Assembly (NCBI RefSeq): GCF_030450055.1
Contig: NZ_CP118480.1
Location: 3,037,501-3,101,500 of the forward strand
Source: Gallaecimonas kandeliae
Lineage (GTDB): Bacteria > Pseudomonadota > Gammaproteobacteria > Enterobacterales > Gallaecimonadaceae
DNA length: 64,000 nucleotides
Reading direction: 5' to 3'
This document shows, one piece after another, positions 1 through 9,666 of the stretch. Every line of letters begins with the position of its first letter. The first letter of the stretch is position 1. Under the pieces are notes generated by a model. It did not search any database and was not told the origin of the DNA. It saw only the letters and a list, made by a program, of their open reading frames with translations. The position numbers were made by a program, and so were the translations under genes.

Positions 1-1
1 T

Positions 2-172
2 CAGCTAAAAGAAGCCTGTGACAGGGCCAGGGAAAACCTCAAGACCCTGACCACCTTCGATAGAGTCAGGATGGTGGATGAGAAAGGGGAGTACCACCTG
101 CTATCCGACGAGGACAAAGCCGCACAGGTGAAGCAGTACCAGCAGCAGATAAAGGATGCCTGCAAACAGTAA
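2..172 (+). CDS. DUF4124-type protein, C-terminal fragment
   Basis: This is the last 56 codons of a gene that begins before the window. The visible part (QLKEACDRARENL, then a VRMVDEKGEYHLLSDEDKA stretch) matches the tail seen in small periplasmic DUF4124-domain proteins, where a cysteine-containing helix precedes a charged segment ending in another cysteine (here DACKQ). The biochemical function of this family is not established. The gene converges on clpB and shares a terminator with it. Only the C-terminus is visible, so the DUF4124 domain itself, which is N-terminal, cannot be checked. Confidence 0.6.
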   Translation, partial: QLKEACDRARENLKTLTTFDRVRMVDEKGEYHLLSDEDKAAQVKQYQQQIKDACKQ

Positions 173-175
173 AGA

Positions 176-204
176 GAAGCCGACCCCAGTGGTCGGCTTC
201 TTCG
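176..204. terminator. Bidirectional intrinsic terminator between the DUF4124 gene and clpB
   Basis: A 10-bp perfect stem, GAAGCCGACC paired with GGTCGGCTTC around a CCAGT loop, lies between the two convergent stop codons and is followed by TTCGTT. The T-tract is modest on the plus strand. Confidence 0.7.
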
Positions 205-2778
205 TTATTGGCTGATGCTGAGCTCTCCAGCGTCAGCATCCACCTTGATAAGCTTGTCAGGTAGCAGTTCCCCTTTGAGGATCTGGTTGGCCAGGGGGTT
301 CTCCAGCCGGTTTTGGATGGCTCTCTTCAGAGGTCTTGCCCCAAACAGGGGATCGAAACCCGCTTCCGCCAGCAGATCCAGGGCCGCATCGGTCAGGGCC
401 AGTTGGTAATCCCGCTCGGCCAGGCGCTGCTTGAGGCTGGCCAACTGGATATCGGCTATCTGACGGATAACCTGGTTGCTCAAGGGGTGGAAGACCACGG
501 TTTCGTCGATGCGGTTGATGAACTCCGGGCGGAAATGGTGCGCCACCACGTCCATCACCATGGCCTTCATCACCTCATAGTCTTCCTTGCCCGCATGCTC
601 CTGAATGCGATCCGAGCCCAGGTTGGACGTCATGATCACCACGGTGTTGCGGAAATCGACGGTGCGCCCCTGGCTGTCGGTCAAACGGCCATCGTCCAGC
701 ACCTGCAGCAGTATGTTGAAGACATCCGGGTGGGCCTTTTCCACTTCGTCCAACAGGATCACCGAGTAGGGATGGCGACGCACCGCCTCGGTCAGGTAAC
801 CCCCCTCTTCATAGCCGACATAACCAGGAGGGGCCCCAACCAATCGGGAAACGGCATGTTTTTCCATGAACTCGGACATGTCGAGGCGCACCATGGCTTC
901 CTCGGTATCGAACAGGAACTGTGCCAAGGCTTTGCACAGCTCGGTCTTACCGACACCGGTGGGCCCCAAGAACAGGAAGGAACCTATGGGACGGCGGGGA
1001 TCAGAGAGCCCTGCCCTGCTGCGGCGGATGGCATTGGCCACGGCACTGACAGCTTCTTCCTGGCCCACCACCCGCTTATGGAGGTTGTCCTCCATCTGCA
1101 GCAGCTTTTCCCGCTCGCCTTCCAGCATCTTGGCCACGGGGATGCCGGTCCAGCGCGACACCACCTCCGCTATCTCGCCATCCGTGACCTTGTGCTTGAG
1201 CAGTTTCATCTCCTGCATCTCGGCGGCGGCAGCCAGGTCCAACTGCTTTTCCAGTTCCGGTATGCGGCCGTACTGGAGTTCGGACATGCGTTCGTAGTTG
1301 GCGGCGCGCCGAGCGATCTCCAGCTCCTGGCGGGCTTCTTCCAACTGCGCCTTGATCTGCTGGGTGCCCGAAAGCGCGGCTTTCTCCGCCTTCCAGACCT
1401 CTTCCAGTTCCTCGAAGCGGGCGTCCAGATCCGCCAGTTCCTCTTCCAGCAGGTTCAGGCGCTTCTTGGAGGCTTCGTCGGGTTCCTTGGTGAGCGCCTG
1501 GCGCTCCAACTTCAGCTGGATCATGCGCCTTTCCAGGCGATCCAGTTCTTCCGGTTTGGAATCGATCTGCATGCGGATGCTGGAGGCAGCCTCGTCGATA
1601 AGGTCGATGGCCTTGTCGGGCAGCTGCCGGTCACTGATGTAACGATGAGACAAGGTGGCCGCCGCCACTATGGCCGGATCGGTGATCTCGACGCTGTGGT
1701 GCAGTTCATAACGCTCCTTGAGGCCGCGCAGTATCGCGATGGTGTCCTCGACGCTGGGCTCTTCCACCATCACTTTCTGGAAGCGGCGCTCCAAAGCCGC
1801 GTCTTTCTCTATGTACTGGCGGTATTCATCCAGGGTGGTGGCGCCGACACAGTGCAACTCGCCGCGGGCCAGGGCGGGTTTGAGCATGTTGCCGGCGTCC
1901 ATGGCGCCATCGGCCTTACCGGCCCCGACCATGGTATGTAGCTCGTCGATGAAGAGGATTATCTGCCCTTCTTCCTTGGCCAGCTCGTTGAGCAGCGCCT
2001 TGAGGCGCTCTTCGAACTCGCCCCGGTACTTGGCGCCGGCCAGCAGGGCCCCCAAGTCCAGTGACAGCACTCGCTTGCTCTTGAGACCCTCAGGCACTTC
2101 GCCATTGATGATGCGCTGGGCCAGGCCTTCGACTATGGCGGTCTTGCCGACGCCAGGTTCGCCGATCAAGACAGGGTTGTTCTTGGTACGGCGTTGCAAT
2201 ACTTGGATGGTACGGCGGATCTCTTCATCGCGCCCGATGACGGGATCCAGCTTGCCCTGCTCTGCTCGCTCAGTGAGGTCTATGGTGTAACGTTCCAGAG
2301 CCTGACGGGTATCCTCGGCATTGGGATCGTCCACCTTCTGGCCGCCCCTCAGCAACTCGATGGACTGCTCCACCTTGGGCTTGGTCAAGTTGTGTTTGCG
2401 CAGCAATTCACCCAATTCACCCTGGTCATCCAAGGCTGCCAGGATAAAGAGCTCGGAGGAAATGAACTTGTCCTTGCGCTTCTGGGCCAGCTTGTCGCAG
2501 AGGTTAAGGAGGTTGGCCAGGGCGCGGGAGACTTGGACCTCACCACCTGTTCCTTCAACCTGCGGGAAGCGCTCCAGGATCTGCCCCAGCTCGGAACGGA
2601 AGCGGTTGAAGTCCACCTTGTTCTGGGAGAACAGTGGCTTGACCACGCTGCTGTCCTGATTGAGCAGCGCCATCATCAGGTGGGCGGGCTCGATGAACTG
2701 GTTGTCACGGCCCAGAGCCAGTGACTGCGCATCGGACAAAGCCAGCTGAAATTTACTGGTAAAGCGTTCGGGGTGCAT
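205..2778 (-). CDS. clpB: ATP-dependent disaggregase ClpB
   Basis: Hsp100 chaperone that, with DnaK/DnaJ/GrpE, threads aggregated proteins through its hexameric pore in the cytoplasm. At 857 residues it has the same length as E. coli ClpB. It shows the N-terminal Clp repeat domain, a first AAA+ module with Walker [10 protein letters not shown] near residue 206 and Walker B ILFIDELH, the charged coiled-coil M domain (about 400-540), and a second AAA+ module with GPTGVGKTE near residue 605, pore loop GYVGYEEGG and C-terminal ARPLKRAIQ. The ATG start has a strong AGGAGG a few bases upstream. A sigma-32-like promoter lies just upstream, so it is probably transcribed as its own heat-shock unit although pgeF and rluD are on the same strand. 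Confidence 0.98.
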   Translation of the reverse strand: MHPERFTSKFQLALSDAQSLALGRDNQFIEPAHLMMALLNQDSSVVKPLFSQNKVDFNRFRSELGQILERFPQVEGTGGEVQVSRALANLLNLCDKLAQKRKDKFISSELFILAALDDQGELGELLRKHNLTKPKVEQSIELLRGGQKVDDPNAEDTRQALERYTIDLTERAEQGKLDPVIGRDEEIRRTIQVLQRRTKNNPVLIGEPGVGKTAIVEGLAQRIINGEVPEGLKSKRVLSLDLGALLAGAKYRGEFEERLKALLNELAKEEGQIILFIDELHTMVGAGKADGAMDAGNMLKPALARGELHCVGATTLDEYRQYIEKDAALERRFQKVMVEEPSVEDTIAILRGLKERYELHHSVEITDPAIVAAATLSHRYISDRQLPDKAIDLIDEAASSIRMQIDSKPEELDRLERRMIQLKLERQALTKEPDEASKKRLNLLEEELADLDARFEELEEVWKAEKAALSGTQQIKAQLEEARQELEIARRAANYERMSELQYGRIPELEKQLDLAAAAEMQEMKLLKHKVTDGEIAEVVSRWTGIPVAKMLEGEREKLLQMEDNLHKRVVGQEEAVSAVANAIRRSRAGLSDPRRPIGSFLFLGPTGVGKTELCKALAQFLFDTEEAMVRLDMSEFMEKHAVSRLVGAPPGYVGYEEGGYLTEAVRRHPYSVILLDEVEKAHPDVFNILLQVLDDGRLTDSQGRTVDFRNTVVIMTSNLGSDRIQEHAGKEDYEVMKAMVMDVVAHHFRPEFINRIDETVVFHPLSNQVIRQIADIQLASLKQRLAERDYQLALTDAALDLLAEAGFDPLFGARPLKRAIQNRLENPLANQILKGELLPDKLIKVDADAGELSISQ

Positions 2779-2808
2779 CTGGGCCTCCTAAATTGTTCAG
2801 ATGCCTTT

Positions 2809-2838
2809 TATGTGGGAGCTTAGCCCCGAACTTTCAAG
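2809..2838 (-). promoter_or_regulatory. Sigma-32-like heat-shock promoter of clpB
   Basis: On the minus strand the -35 element CTTGAAA (2832-2838) follows directly after the pgeF stop codon. A 15-bp spacer then leads to CCCACATA (2809-2816). This matches the sigma-32 pattern CTTGAAA-N(13-17)-CCCCATnT with one substitution in the core of the -10 block. The distance to the clpB start is about 30 bases. Confidence 0.7.
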
Positions 2839-3567
2839 TCAGGTGTTGCGCAAGATCATGAAAGCCATGCGACCGGTCTGGCCGTCTCGGCGGTAAGAGA
2901 AGAATCGCTCCGCCTCTGCAAAGGTACAGGCAGGATCTTTATATATGGCAGTGACACCGAGGCGCTTGAGGCGGTTTGCTGCCAATTGCTGAAGATCGGC
3001 CAGGTATTTCCCCCCGGCCTTTGGCTGGAAAGCCGCACCATCGGACTCGACCTGGCTTAAGAAAGCCTCCCTGACCTCGGGGCCCACCTCGAAGGCATTG
3101 GGGCCTATACAAGGGCCCAACCAGGCAATGAGCTCTGTTGCAGGGACGCCCATAGCGGCCACTGTGGCCTCCAAGACCCCGCCGGCCAGGCCTCGCCAAC
3201 CGGCGTGGGCGGCACCAACCACAGCGCCGTCCTTGCTGGCAAAAAGCGCCGGCAGGCAATCTGCGGTCATGATAGCCAACGGCTGGCCCGGGATGCGGGT
3301 CACGGCGGCATCGGCGCCATCCAGAACAGGGCCTGGCAAAAGCTGTACCTGGTCACCATGAATCTGATTCAGCCAGGCAGGCTCTTGGCCAATGCCTATA
3401 TCTAGGGACAACAAGGCCCTGTTGTAATGGACCCGGGAAGGGACATCACCGACATGCAGCCCCAGGTTGAAGCCTTGGTATGGCCCCTGGCTGACGCCGC
3501 CCAACCTGTCGGTATAGAAGGCGGCAACCCCGGCAGGGAAGACGCCTTCGATGGCATTAACCGCCAT
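2839..3567 (-). CDS. pgeF: Peptidoglycan editing factor / purine nucleoside phosphorylase, laccase-domain family (PgeF, YfiH)
   Basis: 242-residue YfiH/PgeF family protein. The family was long called polyphenol oxidase or laccase-like. Members have been reported as zinc-dependent purine nucleoside phosphorylases and as enzymes that keep wrong amino acids out of peptidoglycan precursors. Conserved blocks are visible in order: GGVS near the N-terminus, MTADCLP, GAAHAGWRGL, WLGPCIGP followed by FEVGPEVR, and the C-terminal FFSYRRDGQTGR. The metal ligands of the family (His in HAGWRG, Cys in TADC, His in the IHGDQV stretch) are present. The start overlaps the end of rluD by 11 bp, the usual rluD-yfiH arrangement, and clpB follows as in E. 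coli. Confidence 0.93.
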   Translation of the reverse strand: MAVNAIEGVFPAGVAAFYTDRLGGVSQGPYQGFNLGLHVGDVPSRVHYNRALLSLDIGIGQEPAWLNQIHGDQVQLLPGPVLDGADAAVTRIPGQPLAIMTADCLPALFASKDGAVVGAAHAGWRGLAGGVLEATVAAMGVPATELIAWLGPCIGPNAFEVGPEVREAFLSQVESDGAAFQPKAGGKYLADLQQLAANRLKRLGVTAIYKDPACTFAEAERFFSYRRDGQTGRMAFMILRNT

Positions 3568-4522
3568 GACGCGCCATGTCGTCGCGCAGCAGGTCGTAAA
3601 GCCCCAGCATGTCGTCAGGGATGGGGGCTTCCCAGCACATCTCCTCGCCGGTGACCGGGTGCTCCAAGATCAGCTTGGCGGCATGGAGGGCCTGACGTGG
3701 GAACTGGCGCAGGATCTCCTGGGTGTCGGGATCAGCCCCCTTGAGCAGGCGGCTGCGGCCGCCGTAGAGAGGATCCCCTACTAAGGGGTGGCCGATATGG
3801 GCCATATGCACCCTGATCTGGTGGGTACGGCCCGACTCCAGGCGCAGGCGCAGGCGGGTATGGAGACGAAACTTCTCCGCTACCCGGTAATGGGTGACGG
3901 CCGGCTTACCGTCGCGAACCACCGCCATGTGGGTACGTTTGGTGGGGTGGCGGCCTATGGGGGCATCGACAGTGCCGCCGGCCGTCATCACCCCTATGGC
4001 CAGGGCCTCGTATTCACGGGTGATGTCCCTGGCCTGCAGCTTTTCCACCAAATGTGTCTGGGCTGCCAGTGTCTTGGCCACCACCATCAAACCTGTGGTG
4101 TCCTTGTCCAGACGATGCACTATGCCGGCCCGGGGCACTATGGCTATCTCGGGGCAGTGGTGCAACAGGGCATTGAGCAGGGTGCCATCGGCATTACCGG
4201 CACCGGGGTGAACCACCAGGCCGGCAGCCTTGTTGATCACCAGTATGTGCTCATCTTCATAGACGATATCGAGGTCGATGGCCTCGGCCTTGAAGCGCTC
4301 GTCGGCTTCCACTTCGGCTTGGACTTCAATGGCCTCCATGCCCATCAGCTTCTGCCTGGGCTTGTCGACCACTTGGCCATCCACTGTGACATGGCCCGCT
4401 AAAATCCACTCTTTCAGCCTGGATCGGGAATGGTCGGGGAACAAATCAGCCAAAACCTGATCCAAGCGTTGGCCAAGGTGTTCGACACCCGCCTTGGCCG
4501 ATAACTCAATCACTTCACGCAT
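3557..4522 (-). CDS. rluD: 23S rRNA pseudouridine(1911/1915/1917) synthase RluD
   Basis: Makes the three pseudouridines in helix 69 of 23S rRNA, needed for normal ribosome assembly. The 321-residue protein has an N-terminal S4-like RNA-binding domain (RLDQVLADLFPDHSRSRLKEWI, with VTVDGQVV) and a catalytic RluA-type domain. The catalytic aspartate is in the HRLDKDTTGLM motif, and the downstream SGRTHQIRVHMAHIGHPLVGD signature is intact. It is divergent from bamD and overlaps pgeF by 11 bp. The order bamD-rluD-pgeF-clpB is the standard gammaproteobacterial one. Confidence 0.97.
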   Translation of the reverse strand: MREVIELSAKAGVEHLGQRLDQVLADLFPDHSRSRLKEWILAGHVTVDGQVVDKPRQKLMGMEAIEVQAEVEADERFKAEAIDLDIVYEDEHILVINKAAGLVVHPGAGNADGTLLNALLHHCPEIAIVPRAGIVHRLDKDTTGLMVVAKTLAAQTHLVEKLQARDITREYEALAIGVMTAGGTVDAPIGRHPTKRTHMAVVRDGKPAVTHYRVAEKFRLHTRLRLRLESGRTHQIRVHMAHIGHPLVGDPLYGGRSRLLKGADPDTQEILRQFPRQALHAAKLILEHPVTGEEMCWEAPIPDDMLGLYDLLRDDMARHGG

Positions 4523-4543
4523 AGAAGACTCGTTGTCGCCCCT

Positions 4544-4571
4544 GTGACAAGACAGGGTACTGGGTTAGAAT
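4544..4571 (+). promoter_or_regulatory. Sigma-70 promoter of bamD
   Basis: A -35 GTGACA (4544-4549) and a -10 TAGAAT (4566-4571) are separated by 16 bp. Each has one mismatch to consensus. It lies about 75 bp before the chosen bamD start, in the divergent rluD/bamD gap. Confidence 0.6.
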
Positions 4572-4648
4572 GCGCCAAAAGACATAGTTTACTCCCCTTT
4601 GGCACTGAACACAGTGGCTTCGAATCAAGGTACGGGAAAGAACCACGA

Positions 4649-5410
4649 ATGATGACAAAAAAAGGACGCTGCCTCACCCTGCTTTTGGCCCTGGGCCTGA
4701 CCCTCGGCGGCTGCGCAAGTAGCAGCAAGGAAGAGAAGGCGATGCAAAACTCGCCGCAGAAGAGTTTCGAACAGGCCCAGACTGCCCTGACCCAAGGCAA
4801 CTACAAGAAAGCCACAGAGCTGCTGGAAGGCCTGGACTCCCGCTACCCCTTCGGCCCCTACTCGCATCAGGTCCAACTGGACATGATGTATGCCTACTAC
4901 AAGCAAGGGGACTACGCCTCAGCCATTTCCACTATCGACCGTTTCACCAAGCTGAACCCCCAGCATACCGACCTGGACTATGCCTACTACATGCGTGGCC
5001 TGAACCACATGGCCATGGACAGCAACTTCTTCCAGGAACTGCTGTGGGTGGACAGGACCGACAAGGATCCTTCCAGCTCCCGCCAGGCGTTTGAAGATTT
5101 TGCCAACTTGATCAAGCGCTTCCCCAACTCCAAGTATGCGGCCGACGCTAGCCAGCGCATGGTGTTCCTGAAGAACCGCCTGGCCAACTACGAGTTGGCA
5201 GTGGCCCGCTACTACGTCAAGCGCAAAGCCTGGGTTGCCGCAGCCAACAGGGCCCAGACAGTGGTGGACAATTACGAGGGAACCAAGGCCCAGGAGAAGG
5301 CCCTTGAGTTGCTGGTCGACTGTTACGACAAGTTGGGCATAGATGAACTCAAGGCCCATGCCCTGGCGGTGCTTAAGGAAAATTACCCGGACAGCGCCCT
5401 GGTGCAATGA
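4649..5410 (+). CDS. bamD: Outer-membrane assembly lipoprotein BamD
   Basis: Essential lipoprotein of the BAM complex that works with BamA in the insertion of beta-barrel proteins into the outer membrane. Starting at ATG 4649 the protein has 253 residues (E. coli has 245). It opens with a lipoprotein signal peptide (MMTKKGRCLTLLLALGLT, then LGGC), so the mature N-terminal cysteine follows LGG. A further in-frame extension upstream overlaps the promoter and adds no signal-peptide feature, so I reject it. The rest consists of TPR repeats typical of the family (FEQAQTALTQGNYKKATELLEGLDSRYPF, YKQGDYASAISTIDRF, AFEDFANLIKRFPNSKYAADA). A strong terminator follows. Confidence 0.96.
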   Translation: MMTKKGRCLTLLLALGLTLGGCASSSKEEKAMQNSPQKSFEQAQTALTQGNYKKATELLEGLDSRYPFGPYSHQVQLDMMYAYYKQGDYASAISTIDRFTKLNPQHTDLDYAYYMRGLNHMAMDSNFFQELLWVDRTDKDPSSSRQAFEDFANLIKRFPNSKYAADASQRMVFLKNRLANYELAVARYYVKRKAWVAAANRAQTVVDNYEGTKAQEKALELLVDCYDKLGIDELKAHALAVLKENYPDSALVQ

Positions 5411-5411
5411 C

Positions 5412-5441
5412 AAAAAAAGCGGCCTGATGGCCGCTTTTTTT
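5412..5441. terminator. Bidirectional terminator between bamD and glnB
   Basis: AAAAAAAGCGGCC and GGCCGCTTTTTTT pair around a TGAT loop, giving a T-tract on both strands for the convergent genes bamD and glnB. Confidence 0.9.
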
Positions 5442-5444
5442 ATT

Positions 5445-5804
<360 letters not shown>

Positions 5805-5838
5805 TTATCGATGGCGCCTAGCATAACGTCGCCGTCCT

Positions 5839-7914
5839 TCAGGGGGCAACATAGCCACAACCAGAGGTCGGTGCAGACAAGGTGCTGGCCTGCATCAAGA
5901 CGCAACCATCAGATGGAACGGTGGTGGCCGTGATACCGCTGACAGTGACCGACACCCCGGTAACCGGGTAGTAGACGAAGGTGGTGCCACCGGAGCCTGA
6001 ATAGCTGAAACTCAAGGTACCGGACCAACCATCGGGGAAACCGGAGCAGTTGTAGGTCGGGGTACCAGCACCGCCAGGCGATGTCACGACGCAACTGATG
6101 CTGCTATCCACGGTGGCGTCGGACTTGGTTACCGTGATGGTCGTGCTCTCCACGGTATTGCTGCTGCAGGCTGCGCCGTTCTTGGTCAGGCAGTTCAGGT
6201 TTCCGGTGACTGCAGCACCGCTTCCGGTGACAGTGATGGCAAGGCTGTCCTCCAAATACTGGTTGCCATCGTCTTTATCCGTGGGCAGCGAGCCCGTAAC
6301 ACCGGTGTTACCCAGGCGGGCCCTGACCGCTACTGAGCCGCTGGCACCACTGGAGACAGTCAACAGGCCTCGGCTGTAGGTACCGTAATAATCGCTTGAG
6401 GGGTCCGGGTCCAGGGTCTTGATGGCCTCGCTGGAGACGCTCAGGCCAGTGCTGCCGGCTCCCACCTGCCAGTCGGCAAGGAGGGTCAGGTTGACGTCAT
6501 AAAAGGGCACCAGGGCCGGCCATTGGCTGTCGCCTCCGTTGATCAACGCCTGGACCCGGGCCAAGTCGTCCACATCCAGGTGATCCAGATAAATCCCCCT
6601 CGCCATCAGTTGGGTCGCACCTGTGTTATCGATCTTGAGTGCCTCGGAGGGGGAAGATATGTCCCGCAGGGCGCTCTTGTCGGCGGCAGTGGTGCCCATG
6701 ATGGCGTCCTTGACCTTGGCCAAAACGTAGGCTCGGTACGCCGCCTGGTTGGCACTTTCATCCAGCCAATCTTTTCGCATCAGGATGATGTCGATGAGGC
6801 GCCAGTCCTGCATGACCCTGTAATAACCGTCCACCCGCAGCAGGCGACAGGCCTCCAGATAGTCGGCTCCCGCCGATTGTGCTTTCGTGAAATTCACGGT
6901 ATCCAGGCCGCCGGCATCGGTGAAAGTGTTATAGCTGCTGTTGTCAAAAAGAAAGTGCTCATGGGGGGTGGTGGCCCGATCAGGATCGAAGAGCGGATAG
7001 CTGGTATCACTGCTGTCGAAGTGGTCATTGCAACACATGGTGCAGTAACTGGCGGCATTGTTGCTGGAAGGAGAGCCTGTCTGTTTATCCAGCAATGAAC
7101 CGTCTTTCACCACCACCTGATATTCGTTGACCTCTCCGCTGTCGTTAAAGTCCGGCTTGGACAGGAAAGGCGTATAGCCTTGGCCCGTGGTCGCATCCAG
7201 GCTGCATTGACAGTTGATGGTGGCAAAATCCTCCCGGATAAGGGTGGTCTTGTCCGGTTTGTAGGTGACGGTGTCAAACTTCACCAGGGTGCTGTTGCCC
7301 TGCTTGATGATGTCGGGAACAGGCTTGCTGCTTTCCCTCTTGATGCCGTCACCGCCCGTGTTGAGATCCAGGGCAATGACGTCAGGGGCCTGGCCAGGGG
7401 TGTAGCTGACCACTGGACCATCAGTGGATACTATAGGATCCAGGCCTTTCTTCTGATCCGCAGTGGAGTTTGAAGAAATGGAGCCGTTAAGGGTAACGGT
7501 GTCGGTGCCGTCGGGGCTGGTCCAACTGACGGTGATGGCGACAAGTTTCTGATCTGAATATGGCGCCCCCGCGGGGGCCGTGGTGGACCAGCTCCCCGTA
7601 CTGTCGTCGTAATAGAGATCGTTGACGTTCCAGTTACGGCTGTAGGCCTGGCCACTGACGGTAACGCTGTCGCTGCCGGTAACGATATCCACGTAGTTGG
7701 AAGTGCCCCCTATGGCATCATCGAAATCCCTGAAGGACTCCATCTTGGCCTTGGCCAGCTCCATTGCCACGTTGCGATAGAGGCTCTCATTGCTGGAGCG
7801 CAACAGGGTTTTCTGGAGCACCATCATGCCGGTGACCCCAATACCGATAACGGCGATGGCCACCATCACTTCGATCAGGCCAAAGCCCAGCCATCTTTTA
7901 GAAAAGGCTTTCAT
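5839..7914 (-). CDS. Giant PilV-class prepilin with cysteine-rich and Ig-like C-terminal regions
   Basis: 691-residue protein with a class III prepilin signal. The leader KRWLG is cut after Gly10, followed by FGLIEVMVAIAVIGIGVTGMM with Glu at mature position 5, as in PilV. Ordinary PilV proteins have about 150-200 residues, so about 500 extra residues form a large exported head. Its middle contains C235-x-C237, C291-T-M-C-C295 followed by N-D-H298, H-E-H at 318-320 and C356. The last 200 residues are Thr/Ser/Gly-rich beta repeats with cysteines that resemble Ig-like adhesin modules. The start at 7914 (rather than an in-frame ATG 33 bases upstream) places the leader correctly and gives a TAATG overlap with the preceding pilX-like gene. 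I infer a pilus-tip adhesin or sensor. No function is known to me. Confidence 0.85.
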   Translation of the reverse strand: MKAFSKRWLGFGLIEVMVAIAVIGIGVTGMMVLQKTLLRSSNESLYRNVAMELAKAKMESFRDFDDAIGGTSNYVDIVTGSDSVTVSGQAYSRNWNVNDLYYDDSTGSWSTTAPAGAPYSDQKLVAITVSWTSPDGTDTVTLNGSISSNSTADQKKGLDPIVSTDGPVVSYTPGQAPDVIALDLNTGGDGIKRESSKPVPDIIKQGNSTLVKFDTVTYKPDKTTLIREDFATINCQCSLDATTGQGYTPFLSKPDFNDSGEVNEYQVVVKDGSLLDKQTGSPSSNNAASYCTMCCNDHFDSSDTSYPLFDPDRATTPHEHFLFDNSSYNTFTDAGGLDTVNFTKAQSAGADYLEACRLLRVDGYYRVMQDWRLIDIILMRKDWLDESANQAAYRAYVLAKVKDAIMGTTAADKSALRDISSPSEALKIDNTGATQLMARGIYLDHLDVDDLARVQALINGGDSQWPALVPFYDVNLTLLADWQVGAGSTGLSVSSEAIKTLDPDPSSDYYGTYSRGLLTVSSGASGSVAVRARLGNTGVTGSLPTDKDDGNQYLEDSLAITVTGSGAAVTGNLNCLTKNGAACSSNTVESTTITVTKSDATVDSSISCVVTSPGGAGTPTYNCSGFPDGWSGTLSFSYSGSGGTTFVYYPVTGVSVTVSGITATTVPSDGCVLMQASTLSAPTSGCGYVAP

Positions 7915-9032
7915 TACCAGTCCCTCCAACTGCCGGGAAGCCGCCATACGCGCTTGATCTTTTGAAACGGGTTCCCCCCGCCGGTGCCCAACTCTTCAGA
8001 GCGCACACCAAAGGTACCGCTGGTGATATCCACATCATGGTTGGCGATGATGCTGCCATCGACCTCGGCCGTACCGTTGGCTTTGAACTTGGTACTGACT
8101 GACGGTGCCGTATGGAAGCTGAAGACAACGCCATGGAAGGAGTAGCTTGCATTCATGGTCAAATCGCCGTCCACCACCAGAAGCAGCACGGGAGCGCTTT
8201 CGCTGCCCAAGCTGGCCTTGAGGTCGCAGTTTCCCTCGATGATGATAAGACCTGCCTCGCTGCCGGTCAGGGAAGAGCAGTCGTTGAAGATGTAGTTGGC
8301 ATCACTCTCAAGATCCCGCCAGTTGCTGCTGTCGATGCCGAAAGTAAAGGCAAAGAGATCGGAAGGGAAACTGGGGTCGTTATCCACTATATCGATACCT
8401 GGGCTGTCCTTCCCGGAATAGACGGCGCTGGAGCAGTTCCCCCCACTGAATTCCTGCTGGCCGCAGGTCATGACATTACCTGACAGATCAACAGGCGTGC
8501 TCATCCAGATGGATACCGGTACCCCCCGGCCACCGCCGTTAGGGTTGGCTGCCACGCTAAAGGAGCCGCCCACCGTCATGCTGCCCCCCACCGTCAGCGG
8601 TGCTGAGGGGCCGGTCTTGACCACGGGTGTCACCACCAGGGTCTGGCGATGGGTCTCGGTGGTGGAGCCATCCTGGGAGGTGCCGGTGGAGGATACCCTG
8701 GCGACGGAATAGATCACCGCCTGGCCTGATGAGTTGGTAAAAGCCACAGCATCTTCAACCGAGGTGGTGGTGAAGGTGGTCTGGGCCCCCGCTACCTGGG
8801 CGTTGGTCAAGGTGAAGCTCAAACTACCTTGCGGGTTTTTGTGGATCTGGGAAACCGCATACTCGAGGCCGCTCTCCGCGGCCTCGAAAGCCTGCTCATG
8901 CCTGACTTCGTTGAGTTGGATACGGTTCTCCGTCACCTTGTTGCGCGTCGTAAAGACGGCAACGGAAATGGCCATGATCATGACCAACAGGGTGACGGTG
9001 AGGGTGACAAAACCGCGTTCAGATGTCGTCAT
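7914..9032 (-). CDS. PilX-like minor pilin/assembly protein with large C-terminal domain
   Basis: 372 residues. The N-terminus (RGFVTLTVTLLVMIMAISVAVFTTR, then HEQAFEAAESGLEYA) is the PilX N-terminal helix, including the AFxAAESGLEYA signature. Like other PilX proteins it lacks a clear E5. After residue 130 comes a beta-rich part (TVGGSMTVGGSFSVAANPNGGG, then VDGDLTMNASYSFHGVVFSF, then VDGSIIANHDVDI) that resembles the right-handed beta-helix tails of long PilX homologues. It is the third gene of a four-gene operon and overlaps pilW upstream (14 bp) and the giant pilV downstream (1 bp), which suggests translational coupling. Confidence 0.85.
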   Translation of the reverse strand: MTTSERGFVTLTVTLLVMIMAISVAVFTTRNKVTENRIQLNEVRHEQAFEAAESGLEYAVSQIHKNPQGSLSFTLTNAQVAGAQTTFTTTSVEDAVAFTNSSGQAVIYSVARVSSTGTSQDGSTTETHRQTLVVTPVVKTGPSAPLTVGGSMTVGGSFSVAANPNGGGRGVPVSIWMSTPVDLSGNVMTCGQQEFSGGNCSSAVYSGKDSPGIDIVDNDPSFPSDLFAFTFGIDSSNWRDLESDANYIFNDCSSLTGSEAGLIIIEGNCDLKASLGSESAPVLLLVVDGDLTMNASYSFHGVVFSFHTAPSVSTKFKANGTAEVDGSIIANHDVDITSGTFGVRSEELGTGGGNPFQKIKRVWRLPGSWRDW

Positions 9033-9666
9033 TGCGCAGCCTCACTTCCTGGGTCAGCGACATCTTCAAATCCGGCGAAGTGCCATTGGTGCCGCTGATG
9101 GCGATATCGATGGATCGGATCCCGGTACCTGATGCACCCGACACATAGGTAAATGTGAGGTCTGTTACCGTCAGGTCAGAAGCCCAGGACAGGGATTCAC
9201 GGGTGTAGGTGCCATCACAGCTGGGGGTTCCTGTCCAACTGGTAATGAAATAGATAGTGCCGTTATCGAACACATAACCCCTGACCTCATTGGTATCGCT
9301 GGAATCGAAGACGCCATCGTCGTTGGCGTCCATACGGGCGATGATGCAATGTCCGTCGGCCGAGAGGTCTCTGCTGGGCTTGAAGGTAAAGGGGCAATTG
9401 GTTTCATAGTTGCTGGTACAAGCCGCCTTACCGAAAGCATCGGTGGCCGCCGAGGTATAACCGGACCGTCTGACGTCAGAGGCGATCATGTTGGCGATGG
9501 CGTTGAGGTCACTACGCAGTACCGTCATTCGGGTCGACACCGAGCTGGCCCCCACAGTGGCAGAAAAGAGGGTAGTCGCCGCCAGTATCACCACCAGCCC
9601 CAGCCCCATGGACACCATCAATTCAATAAGGGTCATGCCTCGCTGGCGGTCTCTTCCGGTCAACAT
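9019..9666 (-). CDS. PilW-like minor pilin
   Basis: 215 residues from ATG 9666, with leader QRG and then MTLIELMVSMGLGLVVILAATTLF, a class III prepilin signal with E5. The helix is followed by LRSDLNAIANMIASDVRRSGY, the pattern by which PilW proteins are recognised. The C-terminal part has two cysteine-flanked segments and an acidic D-x-N-D-D-G stretch (MDANDDGVFDSSDTNE) that could bind calcium. An upstream in-frame start would bury the leader, so I chose the start that overlaps the previous gene by 7 bp. Part of the second minor-pilin operon. Confidence 0.85.
   Translation of the reverse strand: MLTGRDRQRGMTLIELMVSMGLGLVVILAATTLFSATVGASSVSTRMTVLRSDLNAIANMIASDVRRSGYTSAATDAFGKAACTSNYETNCPFTFKPSRDLSADGHCIIARMDANDDGVFDSSDTNEVRGYVFDNGTIYFITSWTGTPSCDGTYTRESLSWASDLTVTDLTFTYVSGASGTGIRSIDIAISGTNGTSPDLKMSLTQEVRLRNDDI

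Noticed and set aside
313-1941. Long open frame opposite clpB (542 codons)
   Set aside because: Shadow of the ClpB coding sequence in GC-rich DNA. It has no ribosome-binding site, no recognisable domain, and the opposite strand is a full-length ClpB.
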